Of a stretch of 64,000 nt of DNA, positions 9,094 to 18,677 are shown in pieces. Position 1 is the stretch's first letter; each line of letters opens with the position of its first letter. The notes below the pieces were generated by a model that worked only from the letters and a program-made list of their open reading frames with translations, ran no database searches and was not told the DNA's origin. The DNA is from Planktothricoides sp. SR001. GTDB taxonomy: Bacteria > Cyanobacteriota > Cyanobacteriia > Cyanobacteriales > Laspinemataceae. The position numbers and the translations under genes were made by a program. Location: the NCBI RefSeq assembly GCF_001276715.1, contig NZ_LIUQ01000001.1:118829-182828 (forward strand), written 5' to 3'.

Positions 9094-9616
9094 AGTCCAG
9101 CAACATTAGTAAAACTTAATCTAAAACATGAGATTTACTTATGTTTTTTCTATGTTGCATTGTTAAAAGTCTATGACTAGAGGCAGATTATAAAGTTTTA
9201 TGAAGCAAAAGACAATAAGTATTTACTAATACGAATGTTTAATTGCGGTAATATTTTTTGAATTATCCTCGATTGCTCCCCGATCGCCTTTAGTCTATTT
9301 CTGTTATATGGAGTAATTTACAGCTTTTTTTCAGAGGCATAGAGATATATAAACAATTTTATTGAATTATCATAAGAAAATCTAATTGTTTCTATTTGTC
9401 TCCATAAATAAGAGCGCATTTCTGATTTTGCGGGTGTCTCTGTACCATCTTGACTTTTCCTATCATAGAGATTAGCGATTTAGTCGGTCAAAAACTCGGT
9501 TTCTGACTCAAATTTTTATCGGTTGCCTAAAACTCCGTTGAGAAACCGGGTTTTTGTTTCTATTCACCTATTTTATGCGATCGCCCCCCGTCCCCCGACG
9601 AAAGCGGGGGCAGGTT
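9094..9616. other. Upstream region of ndhF3, no gene
   Basis: No coding frame is supported. The first 150 bases should contain the ndhF3 promoter. They are AT-rich with short dyads such as CATGAGATTTACTTATG at about 9128-9144, which could be part of a LysR-type operator (weak inference). Bases 9485-9560 hold AAACTCGGTTTC and GAAACCGGGTTTTT, a pair of the dispersed palindrome family. Confidence 0.5.
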
Positions 9617-10233
9617 CTAACCCCAAACCCGACGCAAATTAAACACAAAACCGGGGAATACTTCCTCACCGGATAACTCAGCCGGATTTGACAATATCTC
9701 TACTTCTAAACCCACTCGATAAACTTCCACAATTCTATTTTGCGGATCGATTAACCAACCCAGTCTAGCCCCATTCTCCATATACTCTTGCATTTTCTCT
9801 TGTAGCGACTTCAGAGTATCAGAAGCAGAACGCAATTACACCACAAAATCCGGGCAAATATTCGGAAATGCACCTCTTTGTTCATCCGTCAGTGCATCCC
9901 AACGTTCTTGACTAATCCATCCAACAAGCATCGGGAGAACGATTTGCCCCATTGGGTAAAATAAATCCCGTATTAAAACTCAAATGCTTCTCCCTGTTGA
10001 TAATCTTCATACCGGCGATGCAGTTGTCCGATGATGCTGAAATTACCTTTTCCAGTTTCCCAACCTGTTAGTGGATTCACAATTAACTCTGCTTTTGCGG
10101 TTCTCTCCAGTCGTAATTCTCGATTGCTGGCTGCTAGGGCTGTAAATTGTTCCTGGGTGACATAAAGTTTTAGGGTTCTGGGTAACTCAAGTAACAGCGT
10201 TTCGGTTTCCGGTTTTGTAAGTGTATGTACCAT
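9617..10233 (-). pseudogene. Uma2 family (DUF820) nuclease-fold protein, decayed
   Basis: The pieces read as one Uma2 protein. Residues 1-86 (from 10233) include LRLERTAKAELIVNPLTG and end GEAFEF. One extra T near 9973 shifts the frame into NTGFILPNGANRSPDACW. A second shift near 9915 leads to QERWDALTDEQRGAFP and CPDFVV, then an in-frame TAA at 9836-9838 interrupts before LRSASDTLKSLQEKMQEYM and the usual end PGFVFNLRRVWG. Uma2 proteins have a PD-(D/E)XK nuclease fold and are hugely expanded in cyanobacteria with unknown function. Three independent lesions make this a pseudogene, not a sequencing slip. Confidence 0.9.
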
Positions 10234-10437
10234 TTTGACCTCTCCTATTATAGAGATTGGCTCATTAGATAGATTTTAGCCGATCATCTTCCTAGCCTAA
10301 CACACCCTACGGTAATAGAGGGTTTTTTTGGGGTTATTGGTGCGTTACGGCGCGGTATTTCACATTAATTTAAAGTCTAAAAACATCTAATTTTTGCGCC
10401 GAACACACCCTAATTTTGATCATAATTAATCACTTAA

Positions 10438-11313
10438 TTATTTTAAAGTTTGTGCTCTGTAGAACGTTTCTAGGCTATGGCGATCGCCCACAAAGCGCCA
10501 ATGCCAAGGTTCATAACTAATTCCTTGGGGGTTATTTTCTGGAAACGATAACTCAAAACTATAGTAAGGGGCATTTTCTTCTAGCCACTTAAATGCCGGA
10601 GTATTTTCAAAACTCTTGCTTAAATCCGTAGCCGGAACATTCCCATCCCCAATATCTACCGCATAGCCCGTGTGGTGTTCGCTATACCCTGGAGGGGCGC
10701 TAACTTCCGCCCGTTTTGTCGCCCCTTGACCCCGTTCGGCTTTCATCCTAAAAAACAAATAATCTTGGTCTTCTAAGGTTCTAAATGCGGAAATCGCTAC
10801 TAATTCAACCCCATCTAAACGGGCCGCTTCCTGCATTTTTAGAAATGCCTCGGCTGCCGCTTGGCGCATTTTCAGCCTACCATCGGAAGTAATTGGGCTG
10901 AGTTCTGACTCGGGGGCTTCTTCGTATGGCAAATGCCCGAGTATGTTTTCCGTCTGTTGAGGGGCAGAAGCATTCACGTCTGCTGCGGGAGAAGCTGCGG
11001 TGGCCACCGCTGAAGTTGAATTGGACGTTGAATTGGTAGTTGAATTGGCAGTTGAATTGGCGGTCGCTTCCTGAGAGTTCTGTTGCCCAGGCCAAACATA
11101 CCAAACTCCGGCACTGGTGGCGATCGCGCCTATCGCACCTATGGCACCTAAGACAATCAATCCCCCAATCGCCCAAAGCGCTTTGGGTCGAGACTCAGAT
11201 GCTATAACCAACGGTTTTTTTCCTGGCTCCCGAACCGCTTGGGGAATATCCTCACCGGCGATCGCCGAGTAAGAGGTTAATTCTGATTTTTTAGACAGAC
11301 TGGGGTTATCCAA
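10438..11313 (-). CDS. D-alanyl-D-alanine carboxypeptidase, VanY/M15 family, membrane-anchored
   Basis: I chose TTG at 11313 because AGGAG lies 8 bases upstream; an ATG at 11421 would add 36 unlikely residues. From the TTG the product has 291 residues. One membrane helix (VLGAIGAIGAIATSAGVWYV) is followed by a low-complexity Asn-Ser-Thr linker from a short tandem repeat, then the M15 peptidase domain. The zinc motifs are SEHHTGYAVDIGD (His and Asp ligands) and EPWHWRF (catalytic Glu and third His). The enzyme trims the terminal D-Ala from peptidoglycan stem peptides in the periplasm. The gene stands 104 bases after a phosphoribosyltransferase gene. Confidence 0.88.
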   Translation of the reverse strand: MDNPSLSKKSELTSYSAIAGEDIPQAVREPGKKPLVIASESRPKALWAIGGLIVLGAIGAIGAIATSAGVWYVWPGQQNSQEATANSTANSTTNSTSNSTSAVATAASPAADVNASAPQQTENILGHLPYEEAPESELSPITSDGRLKMRQAAAEAFLKMQEAARLDGVELVAISAFRTLEDQDYLFFRMKAERGQGATKRAEVSAPPGYSEHHTGYAVDIGDGNVPATDLSKSFENTPAFKWLEENAPYYSFELSFPENNPQGISYEPWHWRFVGDRHSLETFYRAQTLK

Positions 11314-11417
11314 AACACAAACTCCTGCACAAAGACGATCCACGCTTATCGTTAGACAGATTTTAACTTGATTCCGCAATCGATTGCTTCTACCAGAATA
11401 ATTATCCTCAATTATCC

Positions 11418-11951
11418 TCAAAATATGCTGGTATTCCTGGTGTTGTTAACCATTGCCGCGAGTTCTCCTGGGTCGATTGTCTCATATCGTTCAAACGGCT
11501 GATGAATCCAGGGATTATCTGGCAGATAATCCACAAAATAATCGGGATGGAACCGCGAACCAGCTTTGTACCACAGTACCGCAGTCCGAATTTCCTGGAT
11601 TTCCTGTCCATAATGACGATTTAACCAGGCGATCGCTTCTTGGATCGACCCCCCAGAGTCTACTAAGTCATCTACCAACAGCAGCCGACTCCCCAAACTC
11701 TGGCTGGTCATGGTTATGTGGGAGGCGATCGCCACTTTTCCCTGGTCTTGACCCATCACCCCACCATAAGAAGAGACTGCTAGAATTGCCAGAGGTTGCC
11801 GGTAAATTCGCGATAACACATCGCCAATCCGTAACCCACCCCGCGCTAAACAAACAATTTGATTAAATTGCCAGCCATCAATATAAATTTGGGCAGCTAA
11901 CTGCTCAATTGTTTGATGATACTCTGGCCAAGAAACATATAAATCAGTCAT
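11418..11951 (-). CDS. Phosphoribosyltransferase (purine PRT-like)
   Basis: A 177-residue type I phosphoribosyltransferase. The PRPP-binding loop is LLLVDDLVDSGGS (residues about 90-103) and the pyrophosphate loop region is CLARGGLRIGDVLSR (about 33-48). The shape fits hypoxanthine/xanthine PRTs or related salvage and regulatory proteins; the base specificity cannot be read from the sequence. The divergent GPH transporter gene starts 39 bases beyond its start codon, so the two share a short promoter region. Confidence 0.85.
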   Translation of the reverse strand: MTDLYVSWPEYHQTIEQLAAQIYIDGWQFNQIVCLARGGLRIGDVLSRIYRQPLAILAVSSYGGVMGQDQGKVAIASHITMTSQSLGSRLLLVDDLVDSGGSIQEAIAWLNRHYGQEIQEIRTAVLWYKAGSRFHPDYFVDYLPDNPWIHQPFERYETIDPGELAAMVNNTRNTSIF

Positions 11952-11990
11952 AACCCTAGAAATTAATTATTAGCAATTATCATCAAAACC

Positions 11991-13415
11991 ATGAATGATT
12001 CTCCCTCCAATCCCTCACAGGCTCAGGTATCGATCGCCCCGCCGATGAATTTTTCCACCAAATTGGCTTTTGGGGCGGGGGATCTCGGTGCGGCCATCAC
12101 TGCCAACATCTTAGTATTCTTCTTAATGATATTTTTTACCAATGTGGCCGGTCTGCCTGCGGGGTTGGCCGGAAGTATTTTAATGATTGGCAAAATTTCT
12201 GATGCCATCAACGACCCGATTGTCGGGGTATTAAGCGATCGCACCAAGTCCCGTTGGGGTAGACGCTATCCCTGGATGATTTTTGGGGCTATACCCTTTG
12301 GCATTCTATTCTTTTGCCAATGGATTGTCCCACCCTTGGGTCAATGGGGGTTATTTGCTTACTATGTAGCGATCGGGGTCTTATTTAACCTGGGCTATAC
12401 CGCCATCAACTTGCCCTACACGGCCTTAACCCCAGAACTGACCCAGGACTACAACGAACGCACCAGTTTAAATAGTTTTCGCTTCGCGTTTTCCATCGGT
12501 GGCAGTATTGGCTCCCTAATATTAGCCCAAGTAATTTTTGGCACCGTTGAAGACCCCCAGCAACGTTATTTGATTCTCAGCGGTATCTGTGCCTTGATTT
12601 CGGTTTTACCGATTTACTGGTGCTTTTTTGGCACTCGTCACCGCTTGACCATGATGACCCAAAGGCAACCAGAAATGGAAGAGCCGGTATCGTTGCCCAT
12701 AGCCGAACAGTTAAAAATTGTCTGGAGTAATCGCCCGTTTCTCCTAGTCATTGGCATCTATCTCTGTTCCTGGTTAGCGGTGCAAATGACCGCCTCCATA
12801 CTTCCCTATTTCGTGGTCAACTGTATGCAACTCGAAGAGAAAAAATTTCCCCAAGTGGCTATTATGGTGCAAGGAACCGCTCTGTTGATGTTATTTGTTT
12901 GGAGCAAAGTCAGCGATCGCTACGGCAAAAAAGCCGTCTATTTTATGGGAGTTAGTTTGTGGATCGTTGCCCAAGGGGGACTATTTTTTCTGCAACCAGA
13001 CCAAATTCCTCTCATGTATTTCCTCGCAGTCCTAGCCGGGTGTGGTGTCTCCACCGCTTATCTAATTCCCTGGTCAATGGTGCCCGATACTATCGACCTC
13101 GACGAACTGAAAACAGGGCAACGTCGTGAGGGCATTTTCTACGCTTTCATGGTGTTGCTGCAAAAAATCGGTCTAGCGGTGGGTTTATTTTTGGTCGGCA
13201 TTTCCTTAGAGTCGGCGGGGTTTATCGAACGAGTTGCCGGACAACCTTTGCCCGAACAACCCCTATCTGCACTCATGGCCATTCGAGTGGCGATCGGGCC
13301 TTTGCCTACCTTGGTTCTCTTAGGGGGCTTAGTTTTTGCCTACTTTTATCCCATTACCCGCGAAATCCACGCCAGTATTTTACTGCAACTCGCCGAACGG
13401 CGGCGTCAGCAATAA
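11991..13415 (+). CDS. MFS transporter of the GPH (MelB-like sugar:cation symporter) type
   Basis: A 474-residue protein with about 12 membrane helices. MIGKISDAINDPIVGVLSDRT and SRWGRRYPWMIFGAIPFG are diagnostic for the glycoside-pentoside-hexuronide:cation symporter family, where the Asp residues of helix II bind the coupling cation. The second half has VWSKVSDRYGKKAVYFMG, the matching inter-domain loop. The substrate is unknown. It is transcribed alone and followed by a strong AT-rich hairpin. Confidence 0.88.
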   Translation: MNDSPSNPSQAQVSIAPPMNFSTKLAFGAGDLGAAITANILVFFLMIFFTNVAGLPAGLAGSILMIGKISDAINDPIVGVLSDRTKSRWGRRYPWMIFGAIPFGILFFCQWIVPPLGQWGLFAYYVAIGVLFNLGYTAINLPYTALTPELTQDYNERTSLNSFRFAFSIGGSIGSLILAQVIFGTVEDPQQRYLILSGICALISVLPIYWCFFGTRHRLTMMTQRQPEMEEPVSLPIAEQLKIVWSNRPFLLVIGIYLCSWLAVQMTASILPYFVVNCMQLEEKKFPQVAIMVQGTALLMLFVWSKVSDRYGKKAVYFMGVSLWIVAQGGLFFLQPDQIPLMYFLAVLAGCGVSTAYLIPWSMVPDTIDLDELKTGQRREGIFYAFMVLLQKIGLAVGLFLVGISLESAGFIERVAGQPLPEQPLSALMAIRVAIGPLPTLVLLGGLVFAYFYPITREIHASILLQLAERRRQQ

Positions 13416-13421
13416 TAAATA

Positions 13422-13458
13422 ATAAATAATAAATAATTATCAATTATTTATTATTTAT
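13422..13458 (+). terminator. AT-rich hairpin after the GPH transporter gene
   Basis: A perfect 17-base stem (ATAAATAATAAATAATT / AATTATTTATTATTTAT) with a 3-base loop begins 7 bases after the stop codon. It lacks G/C pairs, so it may protect the mRNA end more than terminate transcription. Confidence 0.5.
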
Positions 13459-14080
13459 GAGCGTTTCTTGACCAAGCCTGAATTTCCTCTTGGCAAAATG
13501 TTATGCTCAATGGGGTTATGCTTAATGAGCAGTAGAGGGCGCGATCGCCTGGAAAAGCGGTGATTAAAATCGGAGAAAAACTCAAAGCAGTAGATAAGCG
13601 CATTTACTGCTAAAATTGCAATAAACCGCTCACGGTTCCAAGTTCAAAAAATTTTTTGAACCCCCAGCACTCTTGGTAGCGATCGTCAGGATTGGCGAAA
13701 TCGCGGCAGCAAGCTAAAATTGACGCTAAAATTGACATTTGTCCTTGTCAATAACTGGCTAATGCGTCTCTCTGATGGGCGGCGTGAAACGGGTAAACAA
13801 GTCTTCAAGCCCTTGAACTGTATCACCGTTAAAGATCAAGAGCGATGCTTTTAGAGAGCGAAAGTTCAAGGTCACGTCCCGATCGCCAGTAAGTTATTAA
13901 CCAAGACATCGCTTTTCCCCTGAATCAATCCATCAGATCCCCCAAGGGCTGGGAATTTGGTATCCAGTGGGCAACCATCCAGATCAGTGACTCCTAGTGA
14001 CTCCTAATGATTATCCTAAATAATTAATAAAATTAATAATTAGGAATTAATTAGGAATATTTTGGCGCTGACAATCAAAT
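13459..14080. other. 600-base intergenic region without a recognised gene
   Basis: No open frame with coding character was seen on either strand. The palindrome AGTTCAAAAAATTTTTTGAAC (about 13639-13659) and a GGCGATCGC-rich context are the only obvious structures. A small RNA is possible but not supported by a recognisable motif. Confidence 0.4.
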
Positions 14081-14146
14081 CAAAATAATAAAGCCTTTGG
14101 GAACTGCCCATCGACCTAAAAATCGTATCCCCAAAGCTTTATTTTG
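14081..14146 (+). promoter_or_regulatory. Inverted repeat in the leader of the small basic protein gene
   Basis: CAAAATAATAAAGCCTTTGGG (14081-14101) pairs with CCCCAAAGCTTTATTTTG (14129-14146), giving a long stem that ends 20 bases before the GTG start. It could be a leader hairpin controlling translation, or a dyad operator. Which one is inference. Confidence 0.5.
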
Positions 14147-14165
14147 TCCTATAAATGAGGTTATT

Positions 14166-14360
14166 GTGGCTAAACGTCGTAATCTAAAAAAAGAAAAAGC
14201 AGAACGCAACAAAGCATACGCCCGTAAGTTTCGGAAGCGCACCACAGGTCGTCGAGGCAAAAGATATGGTGGCTATAACCAGTCTTATGGCAAGTCTAAC
14301 AATAATGAAGACAATAATGATGATGAAACCATGCAAAAAATGGGCGCTGCCCAGGATTAA
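14166..14360 (+). CDS. Small, very basic conserved cyanobacterial protein
   Basis: Start is GTG at 14166, with GAGG five bases upstream; the ATG at 14097 would place a leader hairpin inside the gene. The 64-residue product opens VAKRRNLKKEKAERNKAYARKFRKR, is extremely basic for the first 35 residues and then becomes Asn/Asp-rich and acidic at the C-terminus. The bipolar charge suggests nucleic acid or ribosome binding (inference). No named family was recognised. Confidence 0.7.
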   Translation: MAKRRNLKKEKAERNKAYARKFRKRTTGRRGKRYGGYNQSYGKSNNNEDNNDDETMQKMGAAQD

Positions 14361-14440
14361 TTTTGACTGGTTTCTATCGGGCGATTCGCTCTCAGGATCC
14401 GCCTGGGGGAATCACATAATTTATCTATCATTATAAAGTC

Positions 14441-14481
14441 TAGGCAGTAGAAAACCCCATGTGGGGCTAATCTACTGCCTA
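14441..14481 (+). terminator. Hairpin terminator
   Basis: TAGGCAGTAGA (14441-14451) pairs with TCTACTGCCTA (14471-14481), with an inner CCCC/GGGG stem around ATGT. It lies about 80 bases after the small basic protein gene. A short AAATTGTTTT tract follows. Confidence 0.6.
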
Positions 14482-14582
14482 AATTGTTTTCACTTGCAGG
14501 CGATCGCCCCAACCAGCACTCACCGTGGGGCGATCGGTTCCATCAAAGATACTTCAAGAAAGTAGATAATTTTTTTCTCCCT

Positions 14583-14906
14583 TCAAATCGGGCGCTTAAA
14601 AAAACACAAGATAGAATTATCACTACTTTCGACATCACAGTTAATCATTTCCCAGCCATTTTTGCCGCTTTCGATCACTGTTTTCCAGTCTTCTTCAAGA
14701 GATGTAGTTCTGAGTCTAATTCTCCAATAATCCCATCTTTGAACCCGGGGATTTTGCGCCATAACTTCTTCTTGCCCGGGCAGAGTTGCTAAAGTCGGTT
14801 TCGCCGAAACTAAACTGCTAAAACCTAAAATTACCAACGCAATATTTAGGACAATTAAATTCAGTAAAATAAACTTACGCCAATCAAACATCTTCATTTT
14901 CTCCAT
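14583..14906 (-). CDS. Secreted or anchored hypothetical protein with DUF4177-like domain
   Basis: The 107-residue protein has a hydrophobic N-terminal helix (LNLIVLNIALVILGFSSLVSA, residues about 14-36) that is a signal peptide or anchor. The remaining part, WDYWRIRLRTTSLEEDWKTVIESGKNGWEMINCDV, has the W-x-Y...GWEM pattern of small DUF4177-type domains. A related pattern is in the protein encoded at 18959-19840. Function is unknown. A start at MKMFDWRKF, three residues in, is also possible. Confidence 0.6.
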   Translation of the reverse strand: MEKMKMFDWRKFILLNLIVLNIALVILGFSSLVSAKPTLATLPGQEEVMAQNPRVQRWDYWRIRLRTTSLEEDWKTVIESGKNGWEMINCDVESSDNSILCFFKRPI

Positions 14907-14925
14907 TGCTCGTTGAATATTCTGG

Positions 14926-14977
14926 GATTCTAGAAATAGATTCTAGGAATAGATTCTAGGAATAGATTCTAGGAATA
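14926..14977. repeat. Four tandem copies of a 13-base unit
   Basis: GATTCTAGAAATA followed by three exact GATTCTAGGAATA units, just upstream of the DUF4177-like gene, so it sits in its promoter region. The rest of the stretch up to 15263 has no gene. Confidence 0.9.
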
Positions 14978-15219
14978 TTTTTGTCTAAAGAGTCACTGGT
15001 CAAAATTTGATCGGATCATTTCCCCTGAAAACAAGGTGATTCCTTCCGAGAGCGGGAACAGCCTATAGCCTTTACCGCCCAAACCATTCCACTTTCAGAC
15101 CACAGCCCCATGTATTGCTGTTTTACTAACAGAGGAAAAGCGAGAATGTCCTCGTTCACTAAGCGGAAACTAAATCAACATCCTCGTAGGTGTTCAGCCA
15201 AGGCTGGTCAGCGTTGACT

Positions 15220-15237
15220 GGTCAGCTTTAGCTGACC
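15220..15237 (-). terminator. Hairpin after the MCP-like gene
   Basis: GGTCAGC TTTA GCTGACC forms a perfect 7-base stem about 27 bases downstream of the stop of the minus-strand receptor gene. Additional CTGGTCAGC copies at 15203-15212 give alternative pairings. No clear T-tract, so termination is uncertain. Confidence 0.4.
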
Positions 15238-15263
15238 GGCACCATGACATCCTGTTAATTATT

Positions 15264-16958
15264 CTAGAATGCTTTATCTCGATCCGCTAACCGAAGCATC
15301 TCTGCTTGCAATTGTTCTACAGATTGATGCAAATTCTCCAGAGAATCATTAGTTTTATCTAGAGTCTTCCTCAGATAATTTGAGGCATTTTCGGAAGCAT
15401 AACTCAGTTCTTTCAAGGATTCTTGAATTTTATAAGCTCCGTCTCTTTGCATTTTAATTGTCCGATCAATTGTTTGAGTAATTGCCGTCAATTTATTAAC
15501 TTCTTCTATTGTCAAATGATTCAACTTATTCATTTCTTTAACCCCACTGTTGACAGCCGCTTGCATTCCCTGAATCATGGGATTAATCTCCTGAGTAATG
15601 GCTGATGTTTGCTCCGCTAACTTGATAATTTCATTAGCAATCACCGTAAATCCTGTCCCTTCTTTGCCCACCTTTGTGGCTTCAATAGATGCATTAAGCG
15701 ACAGCATTTTGGTTTGGGTGGCAATATAGTTGATTTGGTTAATAATCTGAGGTAAATGCGTGGTTTCTTGGGCGATATTGCCCAACTTAGAGGAAAGGGA
15801 ATCGCCAGAATTTTTTATCCTAGTAAAAGCTTGCTCTATTTCGCCTACTATTGAGAATAACTGTTCTGAAACTGCCGATATTTCTTGAGTTGTCTGGACA
15901 GCCTCTTGGGTGGCTGTGACTTGTTGAATTACCATGCTTTCTAGTTGTTCTCCCGATTCCTGAAGTGGTCGAGTTAACCGAGTTGAATCTAGAACTTGAT
16001 CCGCGAGAGAATTAAGAAATTCCCAACTGCGCTGTAAGTCGATTGACAAAGAGCGATTTTGGTTGCGATAACTATTAATATAGTCAGAGGATAAGCCAAT
16101 CAAAGGTACAAGATAGGCAAAAATCTTGAGAAAGTGAGCGATGTTAAACCCATTGTCAAATAAGGCGCTAGAGCCAAAAGCCATATAAAGCTGAGTCGCT
16201 ATGTTAGGAATGACACTAATCACGATAGAATGGGTAAAAACATTCGGATTTTGCTGGTAAAACTTGGGATAAATGACCAATCCGGCAAAAGCAAATATTA
16301 GCATGGGAATAACATCCCAAGGCCGAGAGATTATCTGATTAGGAAAGATAGTTTCGGGCAGATTATGGTTGCTGGCATAGAAATTAATAATACCATAAGC
16401 AATGATGCCAAAAATGCAGCTAAATATAGAGATAAATATCAAAGTTTTTCGCTGGTTTTTTCGATCTGTGTCCGGTGAATAAACGATTAAAATACTGACG
16501 CCAAAAACCATAATCAGAGCATGGAATAAACGGCAGATTACCCATGTAAAAGGAATCAGATTCGGATTATCAATCGCCAAATCTAGGAGTCGATTTGCCA
16601 TCAGAGTATGAAAAGCATCCATTAGTCCAGCAAAAAATAATGCTAACCCTAAAATTGGCGAGATAGGTTTGCCGGTTGCGGTGTAATTTAGTAAGCTTAA
16701 AAAGACAATTACAATGGCAGCACAACAAGCAGTCCATTCTAATAAAGTATGTACAAAGCTACCGGCTAAAGTGAGATGCAGCGCATCGGTTAACTTTTCT
16801 GAGTCCCAGTCAAGGATTTCGGTGACTTCTAGGGGAGTTCCTGGCGTAGAAAAATCTAGTCCCAATTGATTTAATAAAAACGGTAAGATACACAGGATGA
16901 TGATACCGAAAATTATACTTTTAGGAACATTTGGCCGAGAAATAGATGGATTGTGCAT
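15264..16958 (-). CDS. Methyl-accepting chemotaxis-like receptor with polytopic membrane sensor
   Basis: The N-terminal 290 residues hold about 8 membrane helices with a DAFHTLMANRLL stretch, resembling the integral membrane sensor modules of some cyanobacterial kinases. Residues about 310-560 are coiled coil with the MCP signalling tip around INYIATQTKMLSLNASIEATKVG and EGTGFTVIANEIIKLAEQT, close to the canonical sequence that binds CheA and CheW. No chemotaxis kinase, CheW or pilus genes are nearby, so it is an orphan receptor that presumably feeds a distant cluster (phototaxis or pilus motility in related organisms). The C-terminal CheR/CheB pentapeptide is absent. Confidence 0.85.
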   Translation of the reverse strand: MHNPSISRPNVPKSIIFGIIILCILPFLLNQLGLDFSTPGTPLEVTEILDWDSEKLTDALHLTLAGSFVHTLLEWTACCAAIVIVFLSLLNYTATGKPISPILGLALFFAGLMDAFHTLMANRLLDLAIDNPNLIPFTWVICRLFHALIMVFGVSILIVYSPDTDRKNQRKTLIFISIFSCIFGIIAYGIINFYASNHNLPETIFPNQIISRPWDVIPMLIFAFAGLVIYPKFYQQNPNVFTHSIVISVIPNIATQLYMAFGSSALFDNGFNIAHFLKIFAYLVPLIGLSSDYINSYRNQNRSLSIDLQRSWEFLNSLADQVLDSTRLTRPLQESGEQLESMVIQQVTATQEAVQTTQEISAVSEQLFSIVGEIEQAFTRIKNSGDSLSSKLGNIAQETTHLPQIINQINYIATQTKMLSLNASIEATKVGKEGTGFTVIANEIIKLAEQTSAITQEINPMIQGMQAAVNSGVKEMNKLNHLTIEEVNKLTAITQTIDRTIKMQRDGAYKIQESLKELSYASENASNYLRKTLDKTNDSLENLHQSVEQLQAEMLRLADRDKAF

Positions 16959-17645
16959 CAGTGGTCTATCTAATACGCTAATCTAGCTAATTGATTTTTT
17001 CTGTTATTAAAATTGATGGCGATCGCTGATGAGTTATTCATTTAGGAATTGCCTATTAACCTTATATTAGGGCAACCACCGCCACGAAAGATGGGCAACC
17101 ACCACCAAGGGAAAAAGAGCAACCACGGGGGGATTGCCCCTACAAAACCCTAAATATTAAGTAAGTGATGTTATTATTGATCTCCGAAAATCAATAACTA
17201 ATAACCGATCGCCGAGCCAAGAAACAGAGTTTATGAGTAAACCCCCGTCTTCACGGGGGCAGGCTTAGGCATCAAAGCCAAATCTCAATTAAAAAACCGG
17301 GTTTCTGTAACTATCAACCGTCAACGGTCAATAGTTGAATATTCGAGTAATTTAACTCAGTCGCGATCGCTTGACCATTTTCTTTAACATGGACGACCTG
17401 ACCCTTGGGATGTTTCAAATCGGTTGTTTCACAACTATTGCGCTGACGGTGTGCCACCACGTCTTAATGGGGAGCCGCCAATCGAGCCGCCAATCGAGCC
17501 GTCAATCAGGCGGGGGAGGATACTAATGAAAGAGGATGCATAGGATGCTAATGAAAGAGGTGAACCATGAAAATTCTCTCTCCTCTCTTTTCTCTCCTAA
17601 AGCCCCTCATCCCCGCCCCGGATGCCCCCTGCCCCGGAAACTTCT
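16959..17645. other. Repeat-rich intergenic region
   Basis: No gene is supported. It contains degenerate GGGCAACCACC units (17080-17150), CCCCGT...ACGGGGGC (about 17241-17262), an AAACCGGGTTTCT copy (17296-17309), and GAGCCGCCAATC tandem units (17470-17500). Bases 17557-17600 carry the same GTGAACCATGAAAATT plus CTCTCCTCT sequence that occurs reverse-complemented at about 891-929. Confidence 0.6.
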
Positions 17646-18677
17646 CTATTCGTTGAGGACTTGTAGGCGAATGGTGCGATCGCTACCTTCGTCCATTGGC
17701 ACCTCGATCGTGTTCCGGGCAAGTTTATCCAAGCAAGTGAGTAACGCCCGTAAGTTTGGGGTGCTCGCCCCGGTATCGACATAGAGGCGATCGGTTAAAT
17801 TCGCTAACCTGCGCCAGGTGGTGTAGAGCTTGGTGACAGACTGTTCTAAGATAGCGGCTTGCTTGACCATATCAGCGGCGGTGTTTAAACAGCCTAAGCG
17901 TAAAGCCTCTTCTAAAGCCATTTCAATATCTAACGACTGTTCGTTAATCGTTTGAACCTGTGCCGCTGCTTCTATATATTTGGCTAGGTTGCGAGCATCA
18001 GAGGTTAGTTGCTTGACCGTATCTACGTCGGGATTTTCTGCCGCCTCAGCGCGAATTGATTTTTGATGGGCTTCTGGCAACTTTTCCATTTCTTTGACCA
18101 AGGGCGCCAGATAACGGGTGGGTAAAGACCCGGATGTGGCTTTTTCTTTGAGTTCCTCTGGCAAGAGATCGCTGGTCATGGCAGTCCATTCGTCCGACAG
18201 TTGTCGCACTTCTTTGCGGGTGATGCGATCGCTATTCCGAGCCGCTTGAGCAATGGTTTCTTGAACTTCTGGGGCGGACTTGGCCGTTTCTACAAAAGCT
18301 CGTTTGCTGAATTTATTGATGTTCTCTGGGTCAAGGTGTCCCTGACTTAGTAGAGTATCGGCACTGTTCGCCAGTTCTATCAAGGCATAAGCTTGACTTT
18401 TACTAATTTCTCGGTCTTTGAGCCAGTTGAGAAAACCGGCGCCGCGTCCTTCTCCCCCTTTTTTTTCCCGATCGCGCACTGCTCGTAGAATCCTTCCCCG
18501 CCAGATATCGGTTTGCAAATCAAAGCGATCGCAAACTTTCCAGGCATTTTCCACCTGATCGGTAAAATCAAAATCGGAGATTTGTTCATCTTCTGGATCT
18601 GGCAATTGAAAATTCAGATCCGGCAGTTCCGCCAGGGTCGCGACCAGTTCTGCCGCAGATGTAGGGACTTCAGCCAT
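17646..18677 (-). CDS. Conserved hypothetical protein, helical, cytoplasmic
   Basis: The 343-residue protein has no signal peptide or membrane segment. It is predicted almost wholly alpha-helical and acidic. Residues about 55-95 read GRILRAVRDREKKGG...FLNWLKDREISKSQAYALIELA, which looks like a helix-turn-helix of the kind found in plasmid-partition or DUF3102-type proteins, where a sisKSQAYaLi motif is common. That would hint at DNA binding, but the match is weak. No neighbour is close enough to form an operon. Confidence 0.55.
   Translation of the reverse strand: MAEVPTSAAELVATLAELPDLNFQLPDPEDEQISDFDFTDQVENAWKVCDRFDLQTDIWRGRILRAVRDREKKGGEGRGAGFLNWLKDREISKSQAYALIELANSADTLLSQGHLDPENINKFSKRAFVETAKSAPEVQETIAQAARNSDRITRKEVRQLSDEWTAMTSDLLPEELKEKATSGSLPTRYLAPLVKEMEKLPEAHQKSIRAEAAENPDVDTVKQLTSDARNLAKYIEAAAQVQTINEQSLDIEMALEEALRLGCLNTAADMVKQAAILEQSVTKLYTTWRRLANLTDRLYVDTGASTPNLRALLTCLDKLARNTIEVPMDEGSDRTIRLQVLNE

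Noticed and set aside
9094-9260. NdhR/CcmR operator upstream of ndhF3
   Set aside because: Expected from known regulation, but only loose dyads are visible and no convincing consensus match could be made by eye.
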